64,000 bases of DNA from Pseudomonas sp. H1h (GTDB lineage Bacteria; Pseudomonadota; Gammaproteobacteria; Pseudomonadales; Pseudomonadaceae), in contig NZ_AYMJ01000020.1 of NCBI RefSeq assembly GCF_000633255.1, positions 1 through 64,000 of the forward strand, written 5' to 3'. This document shows, in pieces, positions 50,750 through 60,084 of this stretch (positions within the stretch are counted from its first letter, which is position 1; each line of letters opens with the position of its first letter). Both the position numbers and the translations under genes were made by a program. The notes under the pieces were generated by a model that saw only the letters and a list, made by a program, of their open reading frames with translations, did no database searches and was not told where the DNA came from.

Positions 50750-53493
50750 CCTCCGGCGATAATCTGTTCGGGCGCCTGCTCAAACGCGCGCCAGCACCTG
50801 CCAATGAACTGCCCGACCCCCTCGGCTCTGCGCCGCTGGGTTTGCACCTGCATCTGGATAACGACGGCGGCGTATTGCAGATGGCCGGACCGTTGCGCCA
50901 CCAGTTGGCGCAACAGCCGCCCCACGAATCACCGTTGCCGCTGTCGGCTTATTTACTGGCGCACAGCACGTTGGCGATTGAAGGCCGCCCTCGGGACTGG
51001 CAGGGGCAAATGCTTGATCTGGACTTCCCTGGCCTCAGCGATCAGACCTTGCACCTGCGCGGCTGGGTGCAGCCTTTGGCCGAGGGCTGGGTATTGCAAC
51101 TGCTGGACATCGCCGACCTGCTGCAGGAACGTCAGCAATCGCGTCACCGCGAATCCTGTCAGGCCCTCGCCGGGCAGATCAGCGAACACCTGCGCGCCTG
51201 CAGCCTGATGCGTCTGCCGGTGGTAGTCAGCGAGCAATTGCAGGCCATCGCCCAGCGCTGGCACATCCCGTGTCTGGCCATCGCCCTGCTCGACGAACAG
51301 GAACAGGGCTGGCAGATCTTCGAGCAATATCGCGCCCACGATGCGCCGCTGCTGTGGCAGGACGGCCAGCGCCTGGGCACGCCGCTCGACAGCCTCAACG
51401 GCAGTGCGCCGCAGCGTCTCGGTGCGCATCATGGTCTGTACGAGCACGCGCGGGTGGAAGCCACGTTCGGCAACGCCGATGGTTTCGCCGTGCCTTACAG
51501 CGATGATCGCGGGGTGATGGCGTGGCTGCTCTGCGGCTTCTACACCGTGGACACCGCCGCGCCGTACCTGAGCGACCGCGACTGGATGGCACTGACCAGC
51601 GCCCTCGCCGGCCCGTTGCTCAGCCGCCTGCGTGACCAGCAACATCATCAATACACCGAGCGCCTCGAATCGCTGCAAACCCTGCTCGACACCGGTTGGT
51701 GGGAAATGCTCGGCGACGACGTGCTGCTGGCACCGTTGCTGCTTGATGTGTTGCCTGCCGAGCGTGCCCGAATCTCGCAGCAGGAGTGGCTGGCGCTGAT
51801 TCATCCGGCCGACCGCGAAGAACTGCGCAGCCGCCTGCACGCCCTGCAACTGCACGGCGAGGCCCTGACCCTGAACGTTCGTCTGCACCGTACCGGCCTC
51901 GGACAGACATCGCTGTGGTATCGCGTACAGGGACAGGTCGCAGGCACCGGTGAACAGCGCCGGTTGGTCGGGTTCATGCTCGATATCAGCGACATCCAGA
52001 ATCAGCAGCAACGCGCCGAAGCCGCCCATGCGCGACTGGACAACCTGATCGCCAGCTCGCCAGCGGTGATCTATGTCCAGCGCTACGTCGAAGGCGCGCT
52101 GATCCCGACTTTTTTCAGCGCCAGCCTGGAACCCCTGCTGGGCTGGACGCTGGACGATTGCAACGCCACCGACTGGGCGCAACGCATTCATCCCGAAGAC
52201 CGCGAGCTGTATTTCGCCCGCACCCGACAGCTGTTGCGCGAAGGTTCGGTGCGCGCGCGTTATCGCTTGCGCGACGCGCGCGGCGATTACCACTGGCTGC
52301 TCGACGAAGCCAAGCTGCTGCGCAATGACCTTGGCCTGCCGGTCGAAGCCGTCGGCCTGTGGCTGGACGTCACCGAAGCGACCCTCGCTGCCGAACAGGT
52401 CAAACACAGCGAAGAGCGCTATCGGATTCTGGTGGAAGACTCGCCGGCGATGATCTGCCGCTATCGCCCGGACCTGACGCTGACCTTCGGCAACCGGCCG
52501 CTGGCGACCTATCTGGAATGCACGCCGGAGCAATTGCCGGGCGTCGATCTGGGCAGCTGGATGTCCGACGAACAACGCGCAGCGTTCGTGCAACGCCTGG
52601 CGCTGCTCACCCCGGAGCAGCCAGTGAGCACCGCCGAAATCAGCCTGCAACTGCCCGGGCGCGAACATGCGTGGTGGGTGTGGTCTGATCGCGGGGTGTT
52701 CGATGAACGCGGGCACCTGCTCGAAGTGCAGGCCGTGGGACGCGATAACACCGAGGTGCGGCGCTCGCAGCAGCAGCTCACGCAAAGCGCAAAAATGGCC
52801 ACCCTCGGCGAAATGGCCACCGGCCTTGCCCACGAGATCAACCAGCCGCTGAACGTGATGCGCATGGCCATCGTCAACGTGCTCAAGCGCCTGGGCAACG
52901 GCGATGTGCAGATCGACTACCTCACCGACAAACTCAACCGCATCGACGCCCAGGTGCAGCGCGCGGCAAAAGTGGTCGATCACATGCGCGTGTTCGGTCG
53001 TCGCTCGGAGGTCGAGCAGCAACTGTTCAACCCGGCTTCGGCCATCGAAGGCACGCTGTCGTTGCTGGCCGAGGGCATGCGCGGCAAGGGCGTGGACCTG
53101 CGCATCAGCGAAACCGGTTTTAGCGTGCAGGTACGCGGTTATGTCGATCAGCTGGAACAGGTGCTGATCAACCTGATGGTCAACGCCCGCGATGCCTTGC
53201 TCAGCAAACGCGAGAAGGATTCAACGTTCAAGCCATGGATCTCGATCTATGCCGAGCGTGATGAGCACAAGGTGCGGCTGTGGGTCGAGGATAACGGCGG
53301 CGGCATCGACCCGCGCTTGCTGGAGCGGATTTTCGAACCGTTCTTCACCACCAAACCGGTGGGCGTCGGCACCGGGCTGGGCCTGTCGGTGAGTTACGGC
53401 ATCATCGAAAACATGGGCGGCCATCTCAGCGTGCGCAACTCGGTGGAAGGCGCACGCTTCTGCATTGAGCTGCCAGTGGCACCGGAGGTCTAA
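50746..53493 (+). CDS. pprA: PprA-type sensor histidine kinase
   Basis: A 915-aa soluble hybrid-free kinase: N-terminal unassigned part (1-130), GAF-like region (130-300), two or three PAS/PAC units (about 310-660; SPAVIYVQRYVEG, EDSPAMICRYRPDLT), HisKA with GLAHEINQPLN (H696) and HATPase_c with N, G1 DNGGGIDP and G2 GTGLGLSVS boxes. The start is TTG, overlapping the preceding stop (TTGA). It is the expected partner of PprB. No membrane helix is evident, so the signal is probably cytoplasmic. Confidence 0.87.
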   Translation: MTSGDNLFGRLLKRAPAPANELPDPLGSAPLGLHLHLDNDGGVLQMAGPLRHQLAQQPPHESPLPLSAYLLAHSTLAIEGRPRDWQGQMLDLDFPGLSDQTLHLRGWVQPLAEGWVLQLLDIADLLQERQQSRHRESCQALAGQISEHLRACSLMRLPVVVSEQLQAIAQRWHIPCLAIALLDEQEQGWQIFEQYRAHDAPLLWQDGQRLGTPLDSLNGSAPQRLGAHHGLYEHARVEATFGNADGFAVPYSDDRGVMAWLLCGFYTVDTAAPYLSDRDWMALTSALAGPLLSRLRDQQHHQYTERLESLQTLLDTGWWEMLGDDVLLAPLLLDVLPAERARISQQEWLALIHPADREELRSRLHALQLHGEALTLNVRLHRTGLGQTSLWYRVQGQVAGTGEQRRLVGFMLDISDIQNQQQRAEAAHARLDNLIASSPAVIYVQRYVEGALIPTFFSASLEPLLGWTLDDCNATDWAQRIHPEDRELYFARTRQLLREGSVRARYRLRDARGDYHWLLDEAKLLRNDLGLPVEAVGLWLDVTEATLAAEQVKHSEERYRILVEDSPAMICRYRPDLTLTFGNRPLATYLECTPEQLPGVDLGSWMSDEQRAAFVQRLALLTPEQPVSTAEISLQLPGREHAWWVWSDRGVFDERGHLLEVQAVGRDNTEVRRSQQQLTQSAKMATLGEMATGLAHEINQPLNVMRMAIVNVLKRLGNGDVQIDYLTDKLNRIDAQVQRAAKVVDHMRVFGRRSEVEQQLFNPASAIEGTLSLLAEGMRGKGVDLRISETGFSVQVRGYVDQLEQVLINLMVNARDALLSKREKDSTFKPWISIYAERDEHKVRLWVEDNGGGIDPRLLERIFEPFFTTKPVGVGTGLGLSVSYGIIENMGGHLSVRNSVEGARFCIELPVAPEV

Positions 53494-55487
53494 ATCACCA
53501 GATAGGCCTTGCCGGTCTGGCCGCAGGTCATGTTGGCGCCGACATCGACGTCCATCAGGTTGATGCCCAGGGCTTTGAGCAAATTGTTCAGCAGCGGATC
53601 GAGCAACGGACTGAGCAGGTTGGTAATCAGCGGTTGCAGGATGGTCGTGACATCGCTGATCAGGCTGGCCACGCCGGTCACGATGGCCCCCAGCGGGTTG
53701 CTGCCCTGCGGCTTGTAAACGATCAGATTGATCCCCGCCAGAGTGTTCGCCAGGCTGTTGACGATGTTGCTCGACGGCGCTGCGGAAATCACGCTCGGCG
53801 CCAGTTTGAGGTTGGCCGGAGTGGCGAACGGCGTGCCGCTGGAATACACCAGGTCCTGAGTATTTTGCGCGACGCTGGTGTTGACCATGATCGCAATGCC
53901 GCCCGCCCCGTACTGGACGTGGGTGCTCTCGTCGCAACTGCCAATGCCGAGAATCTTGTGACAGGTGACGGTGCCGAGATCGACCAGTGGCAACGGTGTG
54001 ACCGTCGGTTCGGCAAGCGAGGAAAAGGCGTTGGTCGGGTCGATCTTGCCGACCTTGAGGTCCGCGATCGAGGTGATGGTGTGAGCGGTCAGGCTTTTGG
54101 TGCCCGTGGTGCCGACCGGGCAGCTGTAGTCGGTGACGTAGCTGATCGCGCCGCCGGCATCCAGGGCAATGTCGATTTCCGGCGACGGCAACAGCTGCGG
54201 ATCCAGCTGTTGGCAACCGGCGCCGAGCAGACACCCGACCGAATTGAGCGTCGCCACCAGATTCAGGCTCAACAGGGCATTGAGGGTCGGGGTCAACGTT
54301 CCCACCAGCCCCAATACCGCATTGAGCAGCCCGGTCACCCCGGACAGCACCGGCAGATTCACTGAGAGCAGCGTGCGGATCTGCGCCGTGCGCACATAAA
54401 TCCGGTCCGCCCCCAACGGGTTGGCCTTGGCACGCGCCGGGTCGCCAATCGCCGAAAACTGCGGCGGCTCGATCACCTTGACCCGTACCGTGACGTTCGC
54501 CAGCCCCAGCACGCTGATCGGCAAGGTCGCGGCCACCGCGCTTTTGCTGTTGGCCAGTTGCACCACGCCCTGAATTAATTGCAGCAGTTGCAGGTTGGCG
54601 TCCAGCCCGGCCGCCGTGGTGCCGGTCTGCAACTGCAGGATGTCGCCGAGTTTGACCGGTGCGGCGTTGATCGCCGCAACCTGCAATTGCCCCAGCGCGG
54701 TGATCACCGTGGCGGTCGCGCCGTTGAGCTGTACCACCGTCGCCGCTGCCTGAATCAGCTGGGTGACCGTGGCCTGGGTATTGAGCAGTTGCGTGTAGTT
54801 GCCGGCGGCGACGTTGAGGTTGATCGCCAGTTGATTGAGGTAGCTGAGCAGGTTGATGTCGGTATTGAGCAGCCCGTCCCAACCCAGTGCGGTAAGGTTG
54901 ACGTTGCCGCCGAGCAGCCCGGAAAACAATGGATTGAGAATGCTCGACTGGGCGGTGTTGATGCTCGCCAGTGTGCTGCGAATGTTCAGTTGTGCCACCG
55001 TCGGGATCGGCAAGGCGGCAACGGCCGAGGCATTCAGCGTGGTGTTCAGGCTGACGGGGGAGCCTGTGAACAACGCTTGTACGCCACCGGCAAAACTGGT
55101 GGTCACCGTGCGGCTGGCGGCGACCTTGATCGCGCTCGACTGAGTCGCATCGACAGTGAATGCGCGCAGTCCGCTGGCCGCCGTCTGCACGCTGCCGCAA
55201 GTGGTTGCCAGGGTGTTGTTGGCATCGACGGTGTAGCCATTGCGCACGGCGCTTTGCCCGGCGTAAGCGGCTGCGGTCAGGCCTGACTGACAATTGCCGC
55301 CACGACTGACGGCTTCCAGCGCGGCGCTGTCGACCACCCGCTGCAACTTGCGTTGCTCCATGTACAGCCGCCCCGTATCGACCACCAATAGCATCAATAC
55401 CAATGCAAGGCTGAGGGTGGCAGCCGCCATCAACCCGATCGCCCCGTGTTGCCGGGCCGGGCCGTTGAACTGCGAACGAGGCGACAT
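53490..55487 (-). CDS. tadG: TadG-family pilus assembly protein
   Basis: A 665-aa protein: one N-terminal hydrophobic helix (residues 15-40, AIGLMAAATLSLALVLMLLVVDTG) with the TadG/vWA-like LQRVVDSAALEA pattern, then a long beta/Leu-rich region with many LLNAVLGLVGT-type stretches and six or more Cys in the second half (VGCLLGAGCQQ, DYSCPVG, VTCHKILGIGSC). Start 55487 follows AAGGAG; an extension upstream reads through a REP arm and is artefactual. The 3' end overlaps pprA by four bases. It is longer than many TadG proteins. Confidence 0.82.
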   Translation of the reverse strand: MSPRSQFNGPARQHGAIGLMAAATLSLALVLMLLVVDTGRLYMEQRKLQRVVDSAALEAVSRGGNCQSGLTAAAYAGQSAVRNGYTVDANNTLATTCGSVQTAASGLRAFTVDATQSSAIKVAASRTVTTSFAGGVQALFTGSPVSLNTTLNASAVAALPIPTVAQLNIRSTLASINTAQSSILNPLFSGLLGGNVNLTALGWDGLLNTDINLLSYLNQLAINLNVAAGNYTQLLNTQATVTQLIQAAATVVQLNGATATVITALGQLQVAAINAAPVKLGDILQLQTGTTAAGLDANLQLLQLIQGVVQLANSKSAVAATLPISVLGLANVTVRVKVIEPPQFSAIGDPARAKANPLGADRIYVRTAQIRTLLSVNLPVLSGVTGLLNAVLGLVGTLTPTLNALLSLNLVATLNSVGCLLGAGCQQLDPQLLPSPEIDIALDAGGAISYVTDYSCPVGTTGTKSLTAHTITSIADLKVGKIDPTNAFSSLAEPTVTPLPLVDLGTVTCHKILGIGSCDESTHVQYGAGGIAIMVNTSVAQNTQDLVYSSGTPFATPANLKLAPSVISAAPSSNIVNSLANTLAGINLIVYKPQGSNPLGAIVTGVASLISDVTTILQPLITNLLSPLLDPLLNNLLKALGINLMDVDVGANMTCGQTGKAYLVI

Positions 55488-55602
55488 GGCGCACTCCTTT
55501 GCCGGCGCATTGCCGAGCGCTACCTCCGATGGTGGATTTGAGTGTAGACGGCGCTGAGCGAGACTGCTGGCAACGCGCCACTTCGCAACGATGAAGATCC
55601 CC

Positions 55603-55691
55603 TGTGGGAGCGGGCTTGCTCGCGAAGACGATGTGTCATTCACATTGGAGGTGACTGACACGACGCCTTCGCGAGCAAGCCCGCTCCCACA
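55603..55691. repeat. REP pair (BIME) 11
   Basis: Inverted REP arms (55603-55626, 55667-55691) upstream of tadG, the first REP pair after the 21.8-kb gap. Confidence 0.9.
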
Positions 55692-55708
55692 GGGGATTTG
55701 TGTCAGGC

Positions 55709-55740
55709 AAAAAAACGGGAGCCACTTGGGCTCCCGTTTT
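55709..55740 (-). terminator. bidirectional terminator after the first DUF4136 gene
   Basis: Stem CGGGAGCC-ACTTG-GGCTCCCG flanked by seven A (55709-55715) and four T. On the minus strand it follows the lipoprotein stop by 11 bases. Confidence 0.85.
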
Positions 55741-55750
55741 GTACACCGGC

Positions 55751-56308
55751 TTAGCGCGGTGGGTAGTTGGCCAGAATCCGGCCCACCGTCTCGCGAATCG
55801 CATTGCTGCGATCCTGCGGATTGGGCGTGCTGCTGAGCATTTGCTCATCGCTGCCGCGCCACACCAGCTTGCCGTCCTTGCCGTCGAGGAGGTCGATCTG
55901 GATCGTCGCTACCTTGTAGGTGATGTTGCGGGTCTCGTTGTACATCGGCGCCCCCCAGTAACCGTTCCACGGGCCGCCCCAACCACCGCCGTAGTTGGTG
56001 GTCACTTGCTGCTGACGATCCTCGACGATCAGATAGGTCTGCACGCTCAAGTCGCCCTTGGCCCCCGCTGCGGCGGGACGCAAACCGCGCTGATCAAGTT
56101 GATCGCTGACGGCCTGGCGGATCCGTTGTTCGGTCAGGTCGCTTTTGATCCGGGGATCATCCGGGCGATATTGCAGCGCGGGTTCTTTCCAGCTCCAGCT
56201 GCGATACGCAGCAAAGTCGCGGCTGGCGTCGAAGTCATGGTTGACCTGGTTGGCGGCGCAGGCGCTGAGCAGCGCGGCCATGGCCAGTAAAGCGAGACGG
56301 CGGAACAT
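55751..56308 (-). CDS. DUF4136 lipoprotein A
   Basis: A 185-aa predicted lipoprotein (lipobox LLSAC, Cys17). The DUF4136 domain covers residues 22-180: DFDASRDFAAYRSWSW at its start, QAVSDQLDQRGLRPA in the middle and SNAIRETVGRILANYPP at the end. A Gly/Trp-rich loop (GGGWGGPWNGYWG) is inserted near residue 108. It is a tandem paralogue of the next gene. The family is of unknown function, probably an outer-membrane or periplasmic accessory. Confidence 0.83.
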   Translation of the reverse strand: MFRRLALLAMAALLSACAANQVNHDFDASRDFAAYRSWSWKEPALQYRPDDPRIKSDLTEQRIRQAVSDQLDQRGLRPAAAGAKGDLSVQTYLIVEDRQQQVTTNYGGGWGGPWNGYWGAPMYNETRNITYKVATIQIDLLDGKDGKLVWRGSDEQMLSSTPNPQDRSNAIRETVGRILANYPPR

Positions 56309-56359
56309 GGTTTTTCTCCGGTTGAAGGCATGAACCTGCGAAGCGTTCTCACCTGGAGT

Positions 56360-56968
56360 TTAGCTGGGCGGATAAGCCGACATGGCTTTTTCCAAAGCCT
56401 CGCGAATGGCGTCGGTGCGCACGAGTTGGCTGCCCTGGTTGGCCGTTTCGGCGCTGGCGCTCCACACCGGTTGACCGGTGCCGGCGTCGAACAGATTGAC
56501 CTGCACCACGACCACCTGCTCCTGATAAGTGCGAACGATCGGCACGCTGTTGTACATGCCGTAACCACGCCCGTATCGATCATAGCCACTGTATCCGCCG
56601 TAACCATAATCGTTCTGCACCTGACGCAGGCGGGTTTCCAGACGCAGATTGGCACTGACCAACAGGTCGGCCGGACGATTGTCGTGCAACGGGCGCAAGC
56701 CACGCTGGTCGAGGGCGTTGCTGACCGCCTCAGCCACTTGCGCTGAATCGGCCCACGCCGTGCCCGGCGGCAACTGGCCGTTGAGCCAGGCCCAACTGCG
56801 GTAGCGCCCGTAATCGCGCGGCGGTGCCGGATACGCACTGCGGTCGAACGTGGTGGCGGCTTGCGGCGGCGCCGGCGGCAAAGGCCGCGACTGCGCCACG
56901 TAGGGGTTGCTGCCCTGGCAGGCGGCCAACCCCAGACAGATCAGCAATAACCCCGATTGTGCTTTCAT
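56360..56968 (-). CDS. DUF4136 lipoprotein B
   Basis: A 202-aa predicted lipoprotein (lipobox LAAC, Cys17) with the same domain plan as its neighbour: RYRSWAWLNG, AVSNALDQRGLRPL and DAIREALEKAMSAYPPS. It has a Tyr/Gly-rich insert (YGYGGYSGYDRYGRGYG) instead of the Trp/Gly loop. It lies 51 bp ahead of copy A in the same direction. Origin by tandem duplication with divergence of the insert. Confidence 0.83.
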   Translation of the reverse strand: MKAQSGLLLICLGLAACQGSNPYVAQSRPLPPAPPQAATTFDRSAYPAPPRDYGRYRSWAWLNGQLPPGTAWADSAQVAEAVSNALDQRGLRPLHDNRPADLLVSANLRLETRLRQVQNDYGYGGYSGYDRYGRGYGMYNSVPIVRTYQEQVVVVQVNLFDAGTGQPVWSASAETANQGSQLVRTDAIREALEKAMSAYPPS

Positions 56969-56980
56969 GTAGTGCTCCGA

Positions 56981-57730
56981 TCAGATCGGCCGGCAGATCC
57001 AGTGCAAGTAACGCCCAAGCCCGGCGAAGCTTGGGTGACGACGGTGCGCCAGTTCCATTTCCAGCAAGTCCGCCAGTTCGACGCGGGCCTGGAATTCCAC
57101 CGGCATATAGTCGTGGAAAACCCGCACCCCGCTCTGGGTTTCGACCTGCCACAAGCCTTCGAGTTGCGTCGCCAATTCCCGTGGATCAAGTGGCTGCTGC
57201 GGGGTCAGGCTCTGCTTTTCGCCGGCCATGACGTTCTTGCGCATTTTCTTGAAATGGCCCTTGAGCAGGTTGCGATAAATCAGCGCATCACGGTTGTAGA
57301 ACGCCAGCGACAGCCAGCCCCCGGGCTTGGTCAATTGATGCAGCACCGGCAGGATCGCGTGGGGTTCGGCCAGCCATTCGAGCACCGCGTGGCAGATCAC
57401 CAGATCGTACGGTTCGGTGAGCTGACCGAGCAGTTCCTGCCACGGCGCCTGAATGAATGTCGCGGTTTGCCCGGCATCGGCGAAGCGCTGACGAGCGCCT
57501 TCGAGCATCGGCTCGGCCGGTTCGGTGAAGGTCACCTCATGGCCACGCTCGGCCAGCCACAACGACATGTGGCCCAGGCCGCCGCCGATGTCCAGCACCC
57601 GCAACGGCCGGTCCGGCAGCGCTTCGGCGAGGTCGGCCTGCAGCACCGCGAGGCGAATCGCGCCTTTGGCACCGCCGTAGATTTTTTCGGCGAAGCGGGT
57701 CGCCAACTGATCGAAATGCCGGTCGCTCAT
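56981..57730 (-). CDS. cmoM: tRNA 5-carboxymethoxyuridine methyltransferase CmoM
   Basis: A 249-aa class-I SAM-dependent methyltransferase. Motif I is VLDIGGGLGHMS (about residue 45), with acidic FTEPAEPM after strand 2 and LVICHAVLEWLAEP as motif IV. N-terminal DRHFDQLATRFAEKIYGGAKG matches CmoM (formerly SmtA), which methylates cmo5U34 to mcmo5U in tRNA. The start overlaps the MazG-like stop by one base (TGATG). Confidence 0.88.
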   Translation of the reverse strand: MSDRHFDQLATRFAEKIYGGAKGAIRLAVLQADLAEALPDRPLRVLDIGGGLGHMSLWLAERGHEVTFTEPAEPMLEGARQRFADAGQTATFIQAPWQELLGQLTEPYDLVICHAVLEWLAEPHAILPVLHQLTKPGGWLSLAFYNRDALIYRNLLKGHFKKMRKNVMAGEKQSLTPQQPLDPRELATQLEGLWQVETQSGVRVFHDYMPVEFQARVELADLLEMELAHRRHPSFAGLGRYLHWICRPI

Positions 57731-58032
57731 CAGCGGAACCGCCGTTCGCTGTCGGCGAGCTTGCTACTCACCACTTCATTCATGTCCAGCCCCAACTCGC
57801 TGCACAGCAGCAACAGATACAGCACGATGTCGCCGACTTCCTGCCCGGCATGTGCCAGTTTGTCCGCCGGCAACTGGCGCGACTGGTCTTCGGTCAGCCA
57901 CTGGAAAATCTCCACCAGTTCAGACATCTCGACGCTGGCGGCCATGGCCAGGTTTTTCGGGCTGTGAAATTGCCGCCAGTCATTGCGATCGCGAATGGTG
58001 TGCAGGCGTTCGGTCAGTTCAACAAGGTTCAT
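57730..58032 (-). CDS. MazG-like nucleotide pyrophosphohydrolase
   Basis: A 100-aa single MazG-like domain with the metal-binding pattern SVEMSELVEIFQWLTE (residues 33-48) and HAGQEVGDIVLYLLLLC (about 61-77). Such proteins hydrolyse non-canonical or excess (d)NTPs. Start 58032 follows AGGAG; an upstream extension is read through a REP pair and is rejected. Coupled to cmoM. Confidence 0.86.
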   Translation of the reverse strand: MNLVELTERLHTIRDRNDWRQFHSPKNLAMAASVEMSELVEIFQWLTEDQSRQLPADKLAHAGQEVGDIVLYLLLLCSELGLDMNEVVSSKLADSERRFR

Positions 58033-58101
58033 CGGGCTCTCCTGAAGGCGTATAGCTTCGGGGGGATGCCAAGCGAAGGCAAGGGGCACGCTGTGCTTTT
58101 G

Positions 58102-58190
58102 GTGGGAGCGGGCTTGCTCGCGAATGCGGTGGGTCAAATGACTGATGAGTTGAATCACACACCGTTTTCGCGAGCCAGCCCGCTCCCACA
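58102..58190. repeat. REP pair (BIME) 12
   Basis: Inverted REP arms (58102-58124, 58166-58190) between the divergent MazG-like gene and small membrane protein gene; right arm has CGAGCCAGCC. Confidence 0.9.
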
Positions 58191-58278
58191 CAAGCTCGGT
58201 GCAAACCCTCTATAGTTGCAGGGAACTCGGCCACCTGCGTTGTGGCCCAAGGCTCAGCTCTTTCATCAGGATGCACAC

Positions 58279-58572
58279 ATGCAGGTAGAAAGCTTTTTCG
58301 AATGGCTCGGCCAGGCACTCGGCTCGATCATCCGCTTCATCGTCGATGGGCTCAGCGGCCTGTTCAACATTCTGAGCAACGCCGGTGGCAACTTTGTCGA
58401 CGGCCTGGCCAAAACGCTGGGCATGGACACCTCGATCATCAGCATCCTCGCGCTGATCGTCGGTTTGATGCTGTTGTGGTCGGCGATCCGCGCGTTCATG
58501 AATGCGTCGATCATTGCCGGGATCATCTGGTTGCTGCTGGGGTTGTGGCTGCTGAGCTGGATCATCCACTGA
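58279..58572 (+). CDS. small membrane protein of unknown function
   Basis: A 97-aa protein with an amphipathic N-terminus (ESFFEWLGQALGSIIRF) and two hydrophobic helices near residues 52-70 and 76-95. Start 58279 is preferred; CAGGA lies nine bases before it. No family recognised beyond similarity to short two-helix membrane proteins of pseudomonads. It stands alone between two REP pairs. Confidence 0.65.
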   Translation: MQVESFFEWLGQALGSIIRFIVDGLSGLFNILSNAGGNFVDGLAKTLGMDTSIISILALIVGLMLLWSAIRAFMNASIIAGIIWLLLGLWLLSWIIH

Positions 58573-58588
58573 CACCGGTGCCTCCCGA

Positions 58589-58675
58589 TGGGAGCGAGCC
58601 TGCTCGCGAAGGCGATGTGTCATTCAGCACTGCTTTGACAGACCTGACGCTTTGGCGAGCAGGCTCGCTCCCACA
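58589..58675. repeat. REP pair (BIME) 13
   Basis: Inverted arms of the GAGCCTGCTCGCG variant (58589-58610, 58653-58675) between the small membrane protein and dinF-like genes. Confidence 0.88.
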
Positions 58676-58734
58676 ATGGATCGCACTGCGAACCCGATGA
58701 ATCGCTACAATCCCCGCTCCCCCAAGGAGCCCGC

Positions 58735-60084
58735 ATGTCCAACCTGATTGCCGACTGGCGCGACCGCCCGACTCACCGCAAGGTCTGGGCGCTTGCCGCG
58801 CCGATGATTCTTTCGAATATTTCCGTGCCGCTGGTGGCGCTGGTCGACAGCACCGTCATCGGCCACCTGCCCCACGCCCATCAGTTGGGCGCCGTGGCGG
58901 TCGGCGCCAGTCTCTACACCTTTCTCGCCTGGGCCATGGGCTTTCTGCGCATGGGCACCACCGGGTTTGCCGCGCAGGCCGCCGGGCGCAGCGACGGCGC
59001 GGCGTTGCGGCAGATTCTGTTGCAAGGCTTGCTGCTGGCTCTGGGGCTGGCGATCGTGCTCGGCACATTGGGCGTGCCGTTGAGCGGCGTGGCCCTGCAT
59101 TTCATGCAGCCTTCGGCGGAACTCGACCAACTGACCCGCGAGTTCTTCCACACCCGGTTGTTCGGGCTGCCGGCAGCGCTGGCCAGTTACGCACTGGTCG
59201 GCTGGTTCCTCGGTACCCAGAACGCCCGGGCGCCGCTGGCGATTCTGCTGAGCACCAACCTGATCAACATTGCCCTCAACCTGTGGTTCGTCATTGGCCT
59301 GGAGTGGGGCGTGGCCGGTTCGGCCCGGGCCTCGGTCATCGCCGAGTGGAGCGGCGCCCTGCTCGGCCTGTGGTTGACCCGCGGCGCATTGCGCGCCTAT
59401 CCCGGGCACATCGCCTGGGCGGCGTTGAAGGTGTGGCAGAGCTGGCGCCCGCTGCTGGCGGTCAATCGCGACATTTTCATTCGCAGCCTGGCGCTGCAAT
59501 CGGTGTTTTTCCTGATCACCGTGCAAGGCGCGCGACTCGGCGATGCCACCGTGGCAGCCAATGCCCTGCTGCTCAACGGCCTGCTGTTGACCGCCCACGC
59601 ACTGGACGGTCTGGCGCATGCGGTCGAAGCCTTGTGCGGACACGCCATCGGCGCCCGCGATCGCCTCGCCCTGCGCCGCTCATTGGTGGTGGCCGGGGGC
59701 TGGTCGCTACTGGCCAGCCTCGGTTTCGCCGCGCTGTTTCTGTTCGCCGGGCATCTGTTCATCGAAATGCAGACCGATATCCAGAGCGTGCGCGACACCG
59801 CGTTCATCTATCTGCCCTATCTGGCCGTGCTGCCGTTGATTGCAGTCTGGAGCTATTTGCTCGACGGCCTGTTCATCGGCGCCACCCGCGCCCGGGAAAT
59901 GCGCAACGGCATGCTGCTGACCGTCGCGCTGCTGTTGCCGTTTGCCTGGGCGCTGCAGGGGTTGGGCAATCACGGGTTGTGGATAACTTTTCTGTTGTTC
60001 ATGGTATTGCGCAGCCTGACCCTCGGCGCACTGGCCCTGTGGCTGCGCCGCAATGATGGCTGGTTCAGCGGCACGGCTCACTGA
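58735..60084 (+). CDS. dinF: MATE-family exporter, DinF type
   Basis: A 449-aa MATE efflux protein with 12 helices in two halves. The first helix region (LAAPMILSNISVPLVALVDSTVIGHL) carries the Asp typical of DinF-subgroup exporters, and the loop MGTTGFAAQAAG follows. It would expel cationic or oxidative-stress-related compounds using Na+ or H+. The start follows AAGGAG. The 3' end overlaps the convergent esterase gene by seven bases. No LexA box is seen upstream. Confidence 0.87.
   Translation: MSNLIADWRDRPTHRKVWALAAPMILSNISVPLVALVDSTVIGHLPHAHQLGAVAVGASLYTFLAWAMGFLRMGTTGFAAQAAGRSDGAALRQILLQGLLLALGLAIVLGTLGVPLSGVALHFMQPSAELDQLTREFFHTRLFGLPAALASYALVGWFLGTQNARAPLAILLSTNLINIALNLWFVIGLEWGVAGSARASVIAEWSGALLGLWLTRGALRAYPGHIAWAALKVWQSWRPLLAVNRDIFIRSLALQSVFFLITVQGARLGDATVAANALLLNGLLLTAHALDGLAHAVEALCGHAIGARDRLALRRSLVVAGGWSLLASLGFAALFLFAGHLFIEMQTDIQSVRDTAFIYLPYLAVLPLIAVWSYLLDGLFIGATRAREMRNGMLLTVALLLPFAWALQGLGNHGLWITFLLFMVLRSLTLGALALWLRRNDGWFSGTAH

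Noticed and set aside
50953..53022. 689-codon minus-strand frame
   Set aside because: Antisense to pprA, which carries kinase motifs.
53221..55581. 786-codon minus-strand frame overlapping tadG
   Set aside because: Same-strand alternative frame rich in Arg/Gln/Ser without any domain, while the tadG frame has a signal helix and ribosome-binding site.
55488..55661. 58-residue N-terminal extension of tadG
   Set aside because: It is translated from a REP arm and the promoter region; the ATG at 55487 has AAGGAG.
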